NCBI RefSeq assembly: GCF_024198175.1
Contig: NZ_JAJVKV010000017.1
Location: forward strand, 1 to 64,000
Length of the DNA: 64,000 nucleotides
Reading direction: 5' to 3'
Origin: Pyxidicoccus xibeiensis
GTDB lineage: Bacteria > Myxococcota > Myxococcia > Myxococcales > Myxococcaceae
Shown here: positions 40,437-49,095 of the stretch, in pieces
How positions within the stretch are numbered: position 1 is the first letter of the stretch
How the letters are laid out: the number at the start of each line of letters is the position of its first letter
Notes under the pieces: model-generated
Told to the model about the DNA's origin: nothing
Databases searched by the model: none
The model's input: the letters and a program-made list of their open reading frames with translations, nothing else
Translations under genes and position numbers: made by a program

Positions 40437-41207
40437 TCAGTCCTTGAAGAGCCGGTGGAGGTACGCCTCGCGGTTGAGCAGGAAGTCGCGCGTGAGGGAG
40501 TAGTGCTCGGTGTCCTCGTAGGCCACCGGGGCGATGCCGGCTTCCGACAGGTGGTAGATGCGCGCGTCCGGATAGGCGAGCAGCAGCGGTGAGTGCGTGG
40601 AGATGATGAACTGGCAGCCCTCGCGCGTGAGCTCGTGCATCGCGCGGAGCAGGCTGAGCTGGCGCTGGGGGGAGAGGGCGGCCTCGGGCTCGTCGAGGAC
40701 GTAGAGGCCGTTGGCGGAGAAGCGCTCGCGCACCAGCGTCAGGAAGGCCTCGCCGTGAGACATCTCGTGGGGGCTGACGGAGCCGAAGGCGGCCAGGGCG
40801 TCGGAGTTGTTCTCTGTTTCTGTCGCGACGTTGAAGAAGCTCTCGGCGCGGAGGAAGTAGCCCGTCTTGGGCCTGCGGGTTCCCCGGGCGAGGCGCAGGT
40901 ACTCGTGGAGGCTGGACTCGGAACGCCGCGTGGCGAAGTTGAAGTTGCGGCTGCCGCCTTCCGCGTTGAAGCCGGCGGCCACGGCGATGCCTTCCACTAG
41001 GGTGGACTTGCCGCTGCCGTTCTCACCGACGAAGAAGGTGACCTGAGGGTGGAAGTCGAGCGTCTCCAGCTCGCGGAGGGCCGGGATGCTGAAGGGGTAC
41101 TTCGAGAGGTCCGGCACGTCGTCGCGCAGGAGCGTCAGGGACCTCACGTAGGTGTCCATCCCGCCCGTGAGCCCGCTGGTCGACTGCTTCGTGCGTGTAC
41201 GTGCCAT
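40437..41207 (-). CDS. AAA/ABC-type ATPase (COG3910-like)
   Basis: A 256-residue soluble ATPase. Walker A GENGSGKST (about 61-69), signature-like MSHGEAFL, Walker B GLYVLDEPEAALSP, and a switch histidine in IISTHSPLLL. This matches predicted ATPases that resemble SMC/RecF heads without coiled coils. It has no membrane helix. It lies 55 bp downstream of the basic-protein gene on the same strand and converges on the preceding lipoprotein gene with 15 bp between. Function unknown; a bystander or a partner of the cassette upstream is equally possible. A downstream ATG at 41159 is an alternative start. Confidence 0.85.
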   Translation of the reverse strand: MARTRTKQSTSGLTGGMDTYVRSLTLLRDDVPDLSKYPFSIPALRELETLDFHPQVTFFVGENGSGKSTLVEGIAVAAGFNAEGGSRNFNFATRRSESSLHEYLRLARGTRRPKTGYFLRAESFFNVATETENNSDALAAFGSVSPHEMSHGEAFLTLVRERFSANGLYVLDEPEAALSPQRQLSLLRAMHELTREGCQFIISTHSPLLLAYPDARIYHLSEAGIAPVAYEDTEHYSLTRDFLLNREAYLHRLFKD

Positions 41208-41262
41208 GTCGGATGCGAAGGGTACTACCCTGGAGATTGTCCGTGAAGCCGAGGATCCTGGC

Positions 41263-41727
41263 TCAACCTGGCTTCATGCCGGTGCGGACCATGGCCTGCT
41301 CTATGTCCTTCATGCATTCCCGCTTGAAGCGCCCGCGCTTCACGCACCGGAGCCGCCGTGCCGTGTCCGCGATGAAGGGCCTGACGATGGGGGAGTCTTC
41401 CTTGCCCAGTTGGACCCACCTGCCAAGCATGGCGGCGATGTGAACTCTCCGGTCGATGTTGGAGTATCCAAGCCGGTTCATGCGCTTGAACTCGAGGGTG
41501 AGTGTCGCCTCGGGTTGAGGGGGCATGCATGCTCTGGACAGTATTCTCTCGGCAACCCGCCTGGCCATCTCGCGGCGCACGAACTCTGTATGCGCCTTAG
41601 CCTGCATCTTTCGGAGGAACCGCAGCATCTCGGCCCTGAAGACTGCGTGGTTCTGACGCCGGAGTGAAATCTCGGTCCAGCCGATCGCCTCTCCAAACTC
41701 CATTTCGAGCTTCTGCTTGGGAGTCAT
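41263..41727 (-). CDS. basic protein, overlapping partner of a lipoprotein gene
   Basis: A 154-residue, strongly basic protein (about twice as many Arg+Lys as Asp+Glu), predicted mostly helical (FRAEMLRFLRKMQAKAHTEF, FVRREMARRVAERILS). It has no signal, membrane helix or recognised motif. Its ATG overlaps the stop of the lipoprotein gene by four bases (ATGA), so the two are translationally coupled. GC is about 60 percent against about 70 around it, which suggests transfer. The pair resembles the layout of SitA/SitI-type toxin and immunity genes in myxobacteria; no sequence match was tested. Immunity proteins for nucleases are usually acidic, which argues against the simple model. Confidence 0.72.
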   Translation of the reverse strand: MTPKQKLEMEFGEAIGWTEISLRRQNHAVFRAEMLRFLRKMQAKAHTEFVRREMARRVAERILSRACMPPQPEATLTLEFKRMNRLGYSNIDRRVHIAAMLGRWVQLGKEDSPIVRPFIADTARRLRCVKRGRFKRECMKDIEQAMVRTGMKPG

Positions 41728-42167
41728 TCGACGGCGGGGCACTTTCTTCCTCCATTCGTCTTGGTAGGCCAGTATCCACGGCGCTCGCAAATTTCGAGGC
41801 ACTGCTGGCACACGCTGGACCCATACCCACCGGAGTTCCGGCGGTTCGCCACCTTCGCCTGCTCCATGCACTTCGTGTACAGGTCATTGCAGCGGTCGTA
41901 GGGCTCGCCATCGTCCTCCGCCTCCAGTTCCTTCGCCGCCTGAGGTGGAACGACCGGCCCCGGATTCGGGGGCTTGGGCTTGGACACCTTGGGCACCGTC
42001 CCCAGTTGCTCGCACGCCGACGCAGAGCCGTTCTTGCACGCACAGTCCAAGCTATTCGAGCACCCAGGCCCTGGTCCCGGTCCCATGGACTGACGCAATG
42101 GCCGCCCGCCACCGGCACAGGCCGCGAGGCACAGACACAGGAGCGCCAGCCACGGGCAGGAACGCAT
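41724..42167 (-). CDS. Cys-rich lipoprotein, candidate effector
   Basis: A 147-residue predicted lipoprotein. The signal MRSCPWLALLCLCLAAC ends in a lipobox with Cys at 17. A Gly/Pro stretch (QSMGPGPGPGC) and a segment CSNSLDCACKNGSASACEQ lead to a Pro-rich linker and a C-terminal domain with repeated cysteines (RCNDLYTKC; SSVCQQCLEICERRGYWP). The N-lipid, linker, Cys-rich tail layout is that of exported toxin lipoproteins such as the Sit family that pass between cells by outer-membrane exchange. GC is somewhat below neighbours. Its ATG lies nose to nose with the next plus-strand frame. Toxin role is inferred from layout only. Confidence 0.75.
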   Translation of the reverse strand: MRSCPWLALLCLCLAACAGGGRPLRQSMGPGPGPGCSNSLDCACKNGSASACEQLGTVPKVSKPKPPNPGPVVPPQAAKELEAEDDGEPYDRCNDLYTKCMEQAKVANRRNSGGYGSSVCQQCLEICERRGYWPTKTNGGRKCPAVE

Positions 42168-42243
42168 GACCGCCAGCGTAGCACCCGCACCCCACGCGGG
42201 AGCGGAGACGCCTGCCGAGCCACTCTGCGCTACAGTCTCCACC

Positions 42244-43566
42244 GTGTTCTACGCGTGTGTCCGTGCCGTGGTCGCGCTGTTCCTGCGGCTCTTCTACCGG
42301 GTGAAGGTGAATGCCCCCGCCACCGAGCCGGAGGGCCCCGTGCTCTTCGTGGGCAACCACCCGAACGGCCTCATCGACCCGGCCCTCGTGTTCATCCTCA
42401 CCCGGCGCAAGGTGACCTTCCTCGCCAAGGCGCCGCTGTTCAAGCTGCCCGTCATCGGCTGGCTGCTGCGCGGCCTGGACGCGCTGCCCGTGTATCGCAA
42501 GCAGGATGACCCCACGAAGATGGCGGGCAACGAGGGCACGCTCGACGCCGCGAAGGGCGCGCTCGTCCAGGGCCGCGCCATCACCATCTTCCCCGAGGGC
42601 AAGAGCCACTCCGAGCCCGGGCTCGCCGAGCTCAAGACGGGCGCCGCGCGCATCGCCCTCAACGCCGCGAAGGAAGGCGCTCCCGTGCGCATCGTCCCCG
42701 TGGGCCTCACCTACGCGGAGAAGCACGTCTTCCGCAGCGAGGTCCTCATCGACGTGGGCCCCGCCATCGAGGTGCGCCCCTTCCTCCCCACGGACCCCGC
42801 CGCCGAGCAGGACGCCGCGCGCCGCCTCACCGAGCGCATCGCCGAGGGCCTGCGCGCCGTGACGCTCAACCTCGAGCAGTGGGCGGACCTGCCGCTGGTG
42901 CAGCTCGCCGAGCAGCTCTATGCCTTCAAGCAGGGCGGGGCGCTGGACGCGGAGCGGCTGCGCCTGTGGGCTCGCGGCGTGCAGCTCTTCCGCACGCAGG
43001 AGCCGGAGCGCTTCGAGAGCCTCCGCGTGCACCTCGCCTCCTTCAAGCACCGCATGGAGCTGGTGCAGGCCGCCGGCCCGAAGGACCTCGCCCTGCAGTA
43101 CCGCCCCGGCAACGTGGTGCCCTTCGTGGTGAAGAACCTGCTCGCGCTGCTGCTCGGGCTGCCCCTGTTCGCCCTGGGCCTGGTGTTGTTCTGGCTGCCC
43201 TACCAGGTGCCTCGCGCCGCCAGCCGCAAGGCGGAGCTGGACGTGCAGGCGACGGTGAAGTTCCTCACCGCCTTCGTCGTGGCGCTGGTGTGGTGGGCCG
43301 CGCTCACCGTCGCGGCGGGCGTGTGGGTCGGAGCGCCAGCGGCCGTGGCCACGTTCCTCCTCGTGCCACCCCTGGCCCTCTTCACGCTCTACTTCTCCGA
43401 GCGCTGGGAGTCGCTCCGTCAGGACATCATCGTCTTCTTCACGCTGGGCAACCGCGCGGGCCTCAAGGCGCGGCTGCTCGCCGACGGAGAGCGGCTGGCC
43501 TCGGAGGTGGAGCGCCTGGCCGGCGAGTACCGGCCCAAGCTGGAGTCCACCCCCGCGACGCCCTGA
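42244..43566 (+). CDS. lysophospholipid acyltransferase family protein
   Basis: A 440-residue membrane enzyme of the PlsC-like group. The catalytic histidine motif is GNHPNGLIDP, a His-x5-Asp form found in the Gpt2/Sct1-like subgroup rather than the classic His-x4-Asp. FPEGKSHSEPGLAELKTGA is the acyl-acceptor/phosphate motif. Two or three membrane helices lie near the C-terminus (about 290-370). It would transfer an acyl chain to glycerol-3-phosphate or a lysolipid. The GTG at 42244 is used; an ATG at 42166 would overlap the divergent lipoprotein start. It converges on the MFS gene with six bases between. Confidence 0.88.
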   Translation: MFYACVRAVVALFLRLFYRVKVNAPATEPEGPVLFVGNHPNGLIDPALVFILTRRKVTFLAKAPLFKLPVIGWLLRGLDALPVYRKQDDPTKMAGNEGTLDAAKGALVQGRAITIFPEGKSHSEPGLAELKTGAARIALNAAKEGAPVRIVPVGLTYAEKHVFRSEVLIDVGPAIEVRPFLPTDPAAEQDAARRLTERIAEGLRAVTLNLEQWADLPLVQLAEQLYAFKQGGALDAERLRLWARGVQLFRTQEPERFESLRVHLASFKHRMELVQAAGPKDLALQYRPGNVVPFVVKNLLALLLGLPLFALGLVLFWLPYQVPRAASRKAELDVQATVKFLTAFVVALVWWAALTVAAGVWVGAPAAVATFLLVPPLALFTLYFSERWESLRQDIIVFFTLGNRAGLKARLLADGERLASEVERLAGEYRPKLESTPATP

Positions 43567-43572
43567 GGCGCG

Positions 43573-44835
43573 TCACCGCATCCGGGGCACGGCCTCGCGG
43601 AACAGCTTCGCGCCCACCAGCAGCGCCAGCCCGCCCAGCAGCACGGGCACGGAGTTCACCTCGATGGCGGTGTGCAGGCTCGCCGCGTCGGCGATGGAGC
43701 CGATGAGCGTGGGCGAAATCGCATCCCCCAGCATGTGGATGAACAGCACGTTCAGCCCCATGGCGAAGGCACGGAACGCCGGCGGCACGCAGTTGACGAT
43801 GGCCGCGTTGATGGGTCCGCTGTTGAGGAAGATGAGGAACTGCGCCACGGCAATCGCCGCGTACGTGGGCCCCATCGCCTTGAGATTTACCGCCAGGTAC
43901 ATGGCCGGCGCCGCCAGCAGCAGCCCCACGCCCGACATCCACAGGCCGCCGCCCTCGCGCTTGCGGTCCAGTCGGTCCCCGAGCCACCCGCCCACCACCG
44001 TCCCCACCAGGCCCGCCACCAGCGTAATCGCGCCGAACGTGGTGCCCGTCTCCGCCTGGGCCAGGCCTCGCTCGCGCACCAGGTACGTGGGCATCCAGAA
44101 GCCCAGCCCGCCGATGGAGAACGTCATCAGCGTGTAGCCCGCCGTCACCGCCCAGAACGCACCGTTGCGCCCCAGCCCCTTCAGGCCCACCATGAAGGGC
44201 ATCTTCGTCTGTGCGTCCGGCCCGTCCATCGCCCCGCGCCGGGGCTCGGGCATGAAGAAGGCCATGGCGCCCAGGATGAGCCCCGGCACGCCGCCCACGT
44301 AGAAGGCCACGTGCCACGAGTAGCTCTGCGTCAGCCACCCGCCCAGCCCGTAGCCCGCCGCCACGCCCACGGGAATCGCCGTGTAGAAGAACGCGAGGAT
44401 GCGCGTGCGCATCTCCCGCGGGTACAGATCGGAGATGATGCTCGGCGCCACCGCGCCGTAGCCCGCCTCGCCGATGCCAATCACCGAGCGCGCCACCAGC
44501 AGCGCGATGAACGTCGTGGCGAGCCCGCTGGCGCCCGTGGCCAGGCTCCACAGCAGCACGCCGCCCGCCACCAGCAGCTTCCGGGGATACCTGTCTCCCA
44601 GGTAGCCCCCCAGCGGCGAGGCCAGCATGAACACCACCATGAACATGGTGCCCAGCAGGCCGGACTGCGTGTCGTTGATGCCGAACTCCTTCTGGATGTC
44701 CGGCAGCGCCACCGCGACGATGTACCGGTCGAGGTAGTTGACCAGGTTGATGAGCGTCAGGATGGTCAGCGCGAAGGCTGCGTTTGACGCGGGCGCGACG
44801 GGCGCTGCCTGCGAGGCCGTGGGAGAGGCGTTCAT
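43573..44835 (-). CDS. MFS transporter, Spinster-like
   Basis: A 420-residue protein with 12 predicted membrane helices. The Spinster-family signatures are NYLDRYIVAVALPDIQKEFG near the N-terminus and GIGEAGYGAVAPSIISDLYP (about 118-137); loop 2-3 has GGYLGDRYPRK. Animal Spns1/Spns2 move lysophospholipids or sphingosine-1-phosphate; bacterial members are mostly uncharacterised. Its start overlaps the Ppx gene stop by four bases, so it is last in the aminotransferase-ppx-MFS operon. Confidence 0.9.
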   Translation of the reverse strand: MNASPTASQAAPVAPASNAAFALTILTLINLVNYLDRYIVAVALPDIQKEFGINDTQSGLLGTMFMVVFMLASPLGGYLGDRYPRKLLVAGGVLLWSLATGASGLATTFIALLVARSVIGIGEAGYGAVAPSIISDLYPREMRTRILAFFYTAIPVGVAAGYGLGGWLTQSYSWHVAFYVGGVPGLILGAMAFFMPEPRRGAMDGPDAQTKMPFMVGLKGLGRNGAFWAVTAGYTLMTFSIGGLGFWMPTYLVRERGLAQAETGTTFGAITLVAGLVGTVVGGWLGDRLDRKREGGGLWMSGVGLLLAAPAMYLAVNLKAMGPTYAAIAVAQFLIFLNSGPINAAIVNCVPPAFRAFAMGLNVLFIHMLGDAISPTLIGSIADAASLHTAIEVNSVPVLLGGLALLVGAKLFREAVPRMR

Positions 44836-45767
44836 GTGGAGGTGGCTCCGGCTCCGAAGCGGTGCGCGAGCAGGCCCCAGCGCAGGCCCCTGTCACTGAT
44901 GCGACACGTCTCAAGGCCGAGCGCCTTCACCGACTCCAGGAGGATGAGGGCGCCCGCGGAGATGACGTCCGCGCGCTTGGGCTGCAGGCCGGGCAGGGCG
45001 CGGCGCGCTTCCAGCGGCATGCCACACAGCCGGTCCACCAGCGCCTTCAGCTCCGCCAGGGACAGGGTGCCGCCGTGGACGCGCTCGGCGTCGTACGGGT
45101 CGATGGCGTGCTGGAGCGCGTAGAGGGTCGTCACCGTGCCCGCCACGCCCACCAGCGCGGCGCCCGGCGGAGGTGGCGGCAGCGTGCGGAAGGTGTCTCG
45201 CAGGTGGGCCTCCACGCGGGCGCGGTCCTCCGCCGTCATCGGGTCCGAGCGCACGAAGCGCTCCGTCAGCCGCACCGAGCCCACGTCGAAGCTGTGCCGG
45301 AAGGCCACGTGCCCGGCCCGGTTGCCGTAGATGAACTCCGTGGAGCCGCCGCCGATGTCCAGCACCAGCAGCGGACCGGCCGCCTCCGATGCGAAGTCCG
45401 CGTGCACCGCGGCGAAGGAGAGCTGCGCCTCCAGCTCACCGGAGATGATCTCCACCGTGACACCCGCGCGCGCCTTGGCCGCCGCCATGAACTCCGCGCC
45501 GTTCTGCGCGTCGCGCGCCGCGCTGGTGGCGGAGACGGCGATGGCCTCCGCGCCCTGCTCGCGCGCCTCGCGGGCGAAGGACTCCAGCACGGACAGCGTG
45601 GCCTCCATCCCCTCCGGGGACAGCCGGCGTGTCGCATCCACCCCCCGGCCCAGGCGGGTGATTTCCGCGCGCTCCAGCACGGGCTCGAAACGTCCTTCGG
45701 GGGTGCGCTCGGCGACCAGCAGCAGCACGGAGTTGGTTCCCACGTCGATGGTGGCGAAACGCGGCAT
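44832..45767 (-). CDS. Ppx/GppA family phosphatase
   Basis: A 311-residue ASKHA-fold enzyme, hydrolysing polyphosphate or (p)ppGpp pentaphosphate. It has the phosphate-1 loop ATIDVGTNSVLLLVAE, the LVLDIGGGSTEF motif (about 135-147), and VGVAGTVTTLYAL. At about 310 residues it is the short form, lacking the C-terminal HD-like domain of E. coli Ppx/GppA, so which substrate it uses cannot be told. The ATG at 45767 lies 14 bp after the aminotransferase stop. Confidence 0.9.
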   Translation of the reverse strand: MPRFATIDVGTNSVLLLVAERTPEGRFEPVLERAEITRLGRGVDATRRLSPEGMEATLSVLESFAREAREQGAEAIAVSATSAARDAQNGAEFMAAAKARAGVTVEIISGELEAQLSFAAVHADFASEAAGPLLVLDIGGGSTEFIYGNRAGHVAFRHSFDVGSVRLTERFVRSDPMTAEDRARVEAHLRDTFRTLPPPPPGAALVGVAGTVTTLYALQHAIDPYDAERVHGGTLSLAELKALVDRLCGMPLEARRALPGLQPKRADVISAGALILLESVKALGLETCRISDRGLRWGLLAHRFGAGATST

Positions 45768-45781
45768 CCGCCGGAGACTAC

Positions 45782-46966
45782 TCAACGCAGCAGCGCTTCC
45801 AAAGCGTCGCCCAGGGCCTCGTACTCGGAATGCGTGTTGTAGAGCTGCGCGGACACGCGCACGTGACGCTGGGGCGCCTTCGGCCAGGGGACGATGGGCA
45901 CTTCAATCCGGTGCTCGTCGAAGAGGCGCAGGTGGAGCGGGTCGACGAAGGTCGGGGGCGCGGGGCGCTCGGGGAAGCCGTCGGGCAGGCGCACCGTGGC
46001 CATGCTGCCCACCATCTCCTCAGGGCAGTCGGGCGCCACCTTCAGCCGCTCGCACAGCAGCTTCCGGGCGGCCAGGGCCTTGGCGCGATTGGACTCCATC
46101 ACCGCCGGCCAGCCGCCGGGGAGCAGGCCCCCCATGACGCGAATCGCCTCGGGCACGCAGATGAAGGCCGAGGGGTCGTGTGTCCCCGTCCAGTCGAAGT
46201 CCAGCCGGAACTGGGAGCGGTCCTTGCGCCCGGAGTTGTGGCCATGGCTGATGACCAGCGGCTTGATGCCGGGCTGCAAGTCCCGGCGCACGTGGAGGAA
46301 CGCCGCGCCCTTGGGCGCGCACAGCCACTTGTGGCAGTTGCCCGTGTAGTAGCCCACGCCCAGCGAGCGCAGGGACAGCGGCAGCATGCCCGGGGCGTGC
46401 GCGCCATCCACCAGCGTCTCCACGCCCCGCGCGCGCAGCGCGGTGGCGAGCTTCGCCACCGGCATCACCACCGCCGTCTGGCTGGACACGTGGTCCACCA
46501 GCAAGAGGCGCGTGCGCGGCGTCACGTGCGCCAGCACGGTGTCCACCACCGCGTCCGGCGAGGGAATGGGCCAGGGCAGCTTTGCCACCACCACCTTCGC
46601 GCCCCACTGCGAGGCCGCGTACTCCAGCGCGTTGCGGCTGGCGTTGTACTCGTGGTCGGTGGTGAGCAGCTCGTCACCGGGTGCGAAGCGCAGCGAGCGC
46701 AGCACGGTGTTCACGCCCGTGGTGGCGTTGGTGACGAGGGCGAGGTCGTCGGGGTCCGCGTCGAGGAAGGCGCCCAGGGTGGCGCGGGCCTCGTCGAGCA
46801 GGGGCTCGATTTCGCGGTGGAGGAACCGCACCGGCCCCGCCTCCAGGCGCGCGCGCAGCTCGGACTGGCGGCGCAGCACGGCGGTGGGGCAGGCACCGAA
46901 GGCGCCGTGGTTGAGGTAGACGACTTCGGGGTCCAGGCTCCAGTGGCTGCGGAAGGGGGCACTCAT
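45782..46966 (-). CDS. class V aminotransferase-like PLP enzyme
   Basis: A 394-residue PLP enzyme close to the isopenicillin-N epimerase / selenocysteine-lyase group. Motifs: YLNHGAFGACP near the start, VTNATTGVNTVLRSL for the phosphate, HVSSQTAVVMPV, and the PLP lysine in GNCHKWLCAPKGAAFL (about 220). Substrate unknown; epimerase is one option among several. It is the first gene of the operon with ppx and the MFS transporter and starts 42 bp after tolB. Confidence 0.88.
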   Translation of the reverse strand: MSAPFRSHWSLDPEVVYLNHGAFGACPTAVLRRQSELRARLEAGPVRFLHREIEPLLDEARATLGAFLDADPDDLALVTNATTGVNTVLRSLRFAPGDELLTTDHEYNASRNALEYAASQWGAKVVVAKLPWPIPSPDAVVDTVLAHVTPRTRLLLVDHVSSQTAVVMPVAKLATALRARGVETLVDGAHAPGMLPLSLRSLGVGYYTGNCHKWLCAPKGAAFLHVRRDLQPGIKPLVISHGHNSGRKDRSQFRLDFDWTGTHDPSAFICVPEAIRVMGGLLPGGWPAVMESNRAKALAARKLLCERLKVAPDCPEEMVGSMATVRLPDGFPERPAPPTFVDPLHLRLFDEHRIEVPIVPWPKAPQRHVRVSAQLYNTHSEYEALGDALEALLR

Positions 46967-47008
46967 GCGCGGGCACTCGACCCGAGCCGGCGCCCCCTGT
47001 CAACGCCG

Positions 47009-48301
47009 CTACTGCGCCTGCGGCAGGGGCGCCCAGTCAGGCGTCTGCAGGGTGCCCTTCTCGGCGCGCAGCGGGAGCTGGCTGCTGCCGTCCGCCGTCA
47101 TGACGAACAGCTGCGAGCCGCCATTGCGCGTGGTGGTGAAGAGGATGAGCCGCCCGTTGGGAGAGAAGGCGGGCTCCTCGTTGCTGCCCTGGTCCTGCGT
47201 CAGGCGCGTCACCTTGCCGGTGTCCACGTTGACGGTGAACAGGTCGAACGCGTTGCGCTCGTCTCGCGCGGTGAAGACGATGAGGTCGCCGCGCGGAGAC
47301 CAGTCCGGCGTCTGGTTGTAGTTGCCCTGGAAGGTGAGCCGCCGCACGCCCGAGCCGTCCGCACCCATCACGTAGATCTGCGGGCTGCCGCCCCGGTTGG
47401 ACACGAACGCGATGCGCTTGCCGTCCGGCGACCAGGTGGGGCTGGTGTTGAGGCCGTAGGGCGTGTCGGTGACGGCCTTCGCGCCGCTGCCGTCCGCGCT
47501 GGCCACGTAGATCTGCGCGCTCTCACCCTCCGCCAGCGCGTACGCCATGCGCTTGCCGTCCGGTGAGAAGGCCGCGCCGGTGGCCATCTGCCCCTCGGAC
47601 ACCACCGAGCGCGCCTCGCCGCCCGGCGCCTGCACGAAGATGTCCGGCCGGCCCTTGCGGTAGGTGGTGAAGGCCACCTTCGCGCCGTCCGGGCTCAGCC
47701 CGGGGAGGATGTTGATGCCGCCCTTGGTGAGGCTCTGCGCGTTGCCGCCGTCCCAGTCCGCCACCACGATGTCGCGGTTGCTGCCGGCCTTGCGCACGTA
47801 GGTGATGCGCGACAGGAAGGGGCTGGGCTCGCGCGTGAAGTGACGGTAGAGCGCGTCCGCCAGCCGGTGCGCCAGCAGCGACGGGTTGTCCGCCGGGGCG
47901 TCCTTCGCGACCTTCAGGTCCTCACGGCCGGTGCCCACGTTGAACAGGCGCAGCTCGCCGCGCAGCGTGCCGCCGTCCTGCGCCAGGGAGACCTTGACGA
48001 GCGCCTCGGCGCCCACGTCCGCCCAGCGGGGGAACTTGATGGTGCCGGCCGTCATGCCCTCGGTCGGGTCCGCGGTGAAGCTCTTGCGGTCCAGCACCTG
48101 GAGGATGCCGGACGCGGCCAGGTCGAAGCTGAAGGCCTGGTCGAAGGCGGGCGCCAGCTTCTTCCCGCCGTCGTTCTGCGTCACCGGCGCGGGTACGGCC
48201 ACCGGCAGCGGGCGGAAGTTGGCGCCGGAAATCTCGATGGTCGGCGCCTGCGCGAGCGCCGCGAGCGGGAGGAGGACGAGGGAGAGGAGCAGGGCTTTCA
48301 T
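47009..48301 (-). CDS. tolB: Tol-Pal system beta-propeller protein TolB
   Basis: A 430-residue periplasmic protein: signal peptide (MKALLLSLVLLPLAALA), an N-terminal alpha/beta domain (about 20-150), and a C-terminal six-bladed propeller with WSPDGKRIAFVSNRGGSPQIY and similar repeats (SPDGAKVAFTT, SPRGDLIVFTA, SPNGRLILFTT). It couples Tol inner-membrane proteins to Pal. Its ATG overlaps the upstream TonB-like gene by four bases. A pal gene does not follow; the next genes are enzymes. Confidence 0.96.
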   Translation of the reverse strand: MKALLLSLVLLPLAALAQAPTIEISGANFRPLPVAVPAPVTQNDGGKKLAPAFDQAFSFDLAASGILQVLDRKSFTADPTEGMTAGTIKFPRWADVGAEALVKVSLAQDGGTLRGELRLFNVGTGREDLKVAKDAPADNPSLLAHRLADALYRHFTREPSPFLSRITYVRKAGSNRDIVVADWDGGNAQSLTKGGINILPGLSPDGAKVAFTTYRKGRPDIFVQAPGGEARSVVSEGQMATGAAFSPDGKRMAYALAEGESAQIYVASADGSGAKAVTDTPYGLNTSPTWSPDGKRIAFVSNRGGSPQIYVMGADGSGVRRLTFQGNYNQTPDWSPRGDLIVFTARDERNAFDLFTVNVDTGKVTRLTQDQGSNEEPAFSPNGRLILFTTTRNGGSQLFVMTADGSSQLPLRAEKGTLQTPDWAPLPQAQ

Positions 48302-49092
48302 AGGGCGTTCGGTCTGAAGCTCAGGTTGACGCCGCTCTTCTGCAGCGTGTCCCGCAGGTGGTCCGGCGGAGGCGAGAAGGGCGCGGCCTTGCGTACGGCG
48401 GTGACGACGGCGGAGTCGAACAAATCGTTGCCACTGGGCTTCGTGAGGCTCACGTCCAGCACCTCGCCGGCGCGGCCCAGCCGCACGGCGACGACGGTGT
48501 TGAGGTGCAGGCGCTCGGACTCGGGGATGGTGTCCGCCACGTTGTAGTGTCGGCGCACCTGCGACTGGAGCAGGCCGAAGTAGCGCTCGCCCTCGGCTTT
48601 GGCCGAGTCGCCGTCCGGGTCGCCATCCTCGGCGCCCTCCTGCTCCTCGGGCTCGGCCGCCTTGGCCGTCTTGTCGAAGGCGCCGAAGAGGCGCTTGCGC
48701 CGGTCCTCGCCCGTCTTCTCACCCTTCTGGGGCGCGGGCTGCGGCGCGGAGGGCTCCGGCTTCACGCCGGGAATCGGCACCGCCACCGCGGCGGGCGTGG
48801 GCGCGGGGGGCGGCGCTTCCGGCGCGGGCTTGGGGGCGAGCACTTCCTTGACCGGAGGCGGCGGCTGCTCCTTGCGCGGCAGCAGCTTGGAGTCCCTGGG
48901 CTTGCCCAGGCGCACCAGCGTGGCGTTGATGGGCTTCGCGTTCAGGTCCACCTTGGGGCCACCCGAGAAGCGCGCGTACAGCACCGCCGCCAGCAGCACG
49001 GCGATGTGGCCCACCACGGACGCCCCCACGAAGCGCGACAGCCGCGTGGGGCGTGTGACGAGCAGGCTGTGGCTCACCGCGGAGTCCGTCAT
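48298..49092 (-). CDS. tolA: TonB/TolA-like energy-transducing protein
   Basis: A 264-residue bitopic protein: a cytoplasmic N-terminus, one membrane helix (VGASVVGHIAVLLAAVLYA, about 22-40), a long Pro/Ala/Lys region (about 70-125), then a C-terminal TonB-type domain (about 170-260; YNVADTIPESERLHLN, VAVRLGRAGEVLDVSL, KAAPFSPPPD). Position between tolR and tolB makes it the TolA of the set, though the C-domain resembles TonB. It spans the periplasm to pull on TolB/Pal. It lies 3 bp after tolR. Confidence 0.9.
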   Translation of the reverse strand: MTDSAVSHSLLVTRPTRLSRFVGASVVGHIAVLLAAVLYARFSGGPKVDLNAKPINATLVRLGKPRDSKLLPRKEQPPPPVKEVLAPKPAPEAPPPAPTPAAVAVPIPGVKPEPSAPQPAPQKGEKTGEDRRKRLFGAFDKTAKAAEPEEQEGAEDGDPDGDSAKAEGERYFGLLQSQVRRHYNVADTIPESERLHLNTVVAVRLGRAGEVLDVSLTKPSGNDLFDSAVVTAVRKAAPFSPPPDHLRDTLQKSGVNLSFRPNAL

Positions 49093-49095
49093 GGG

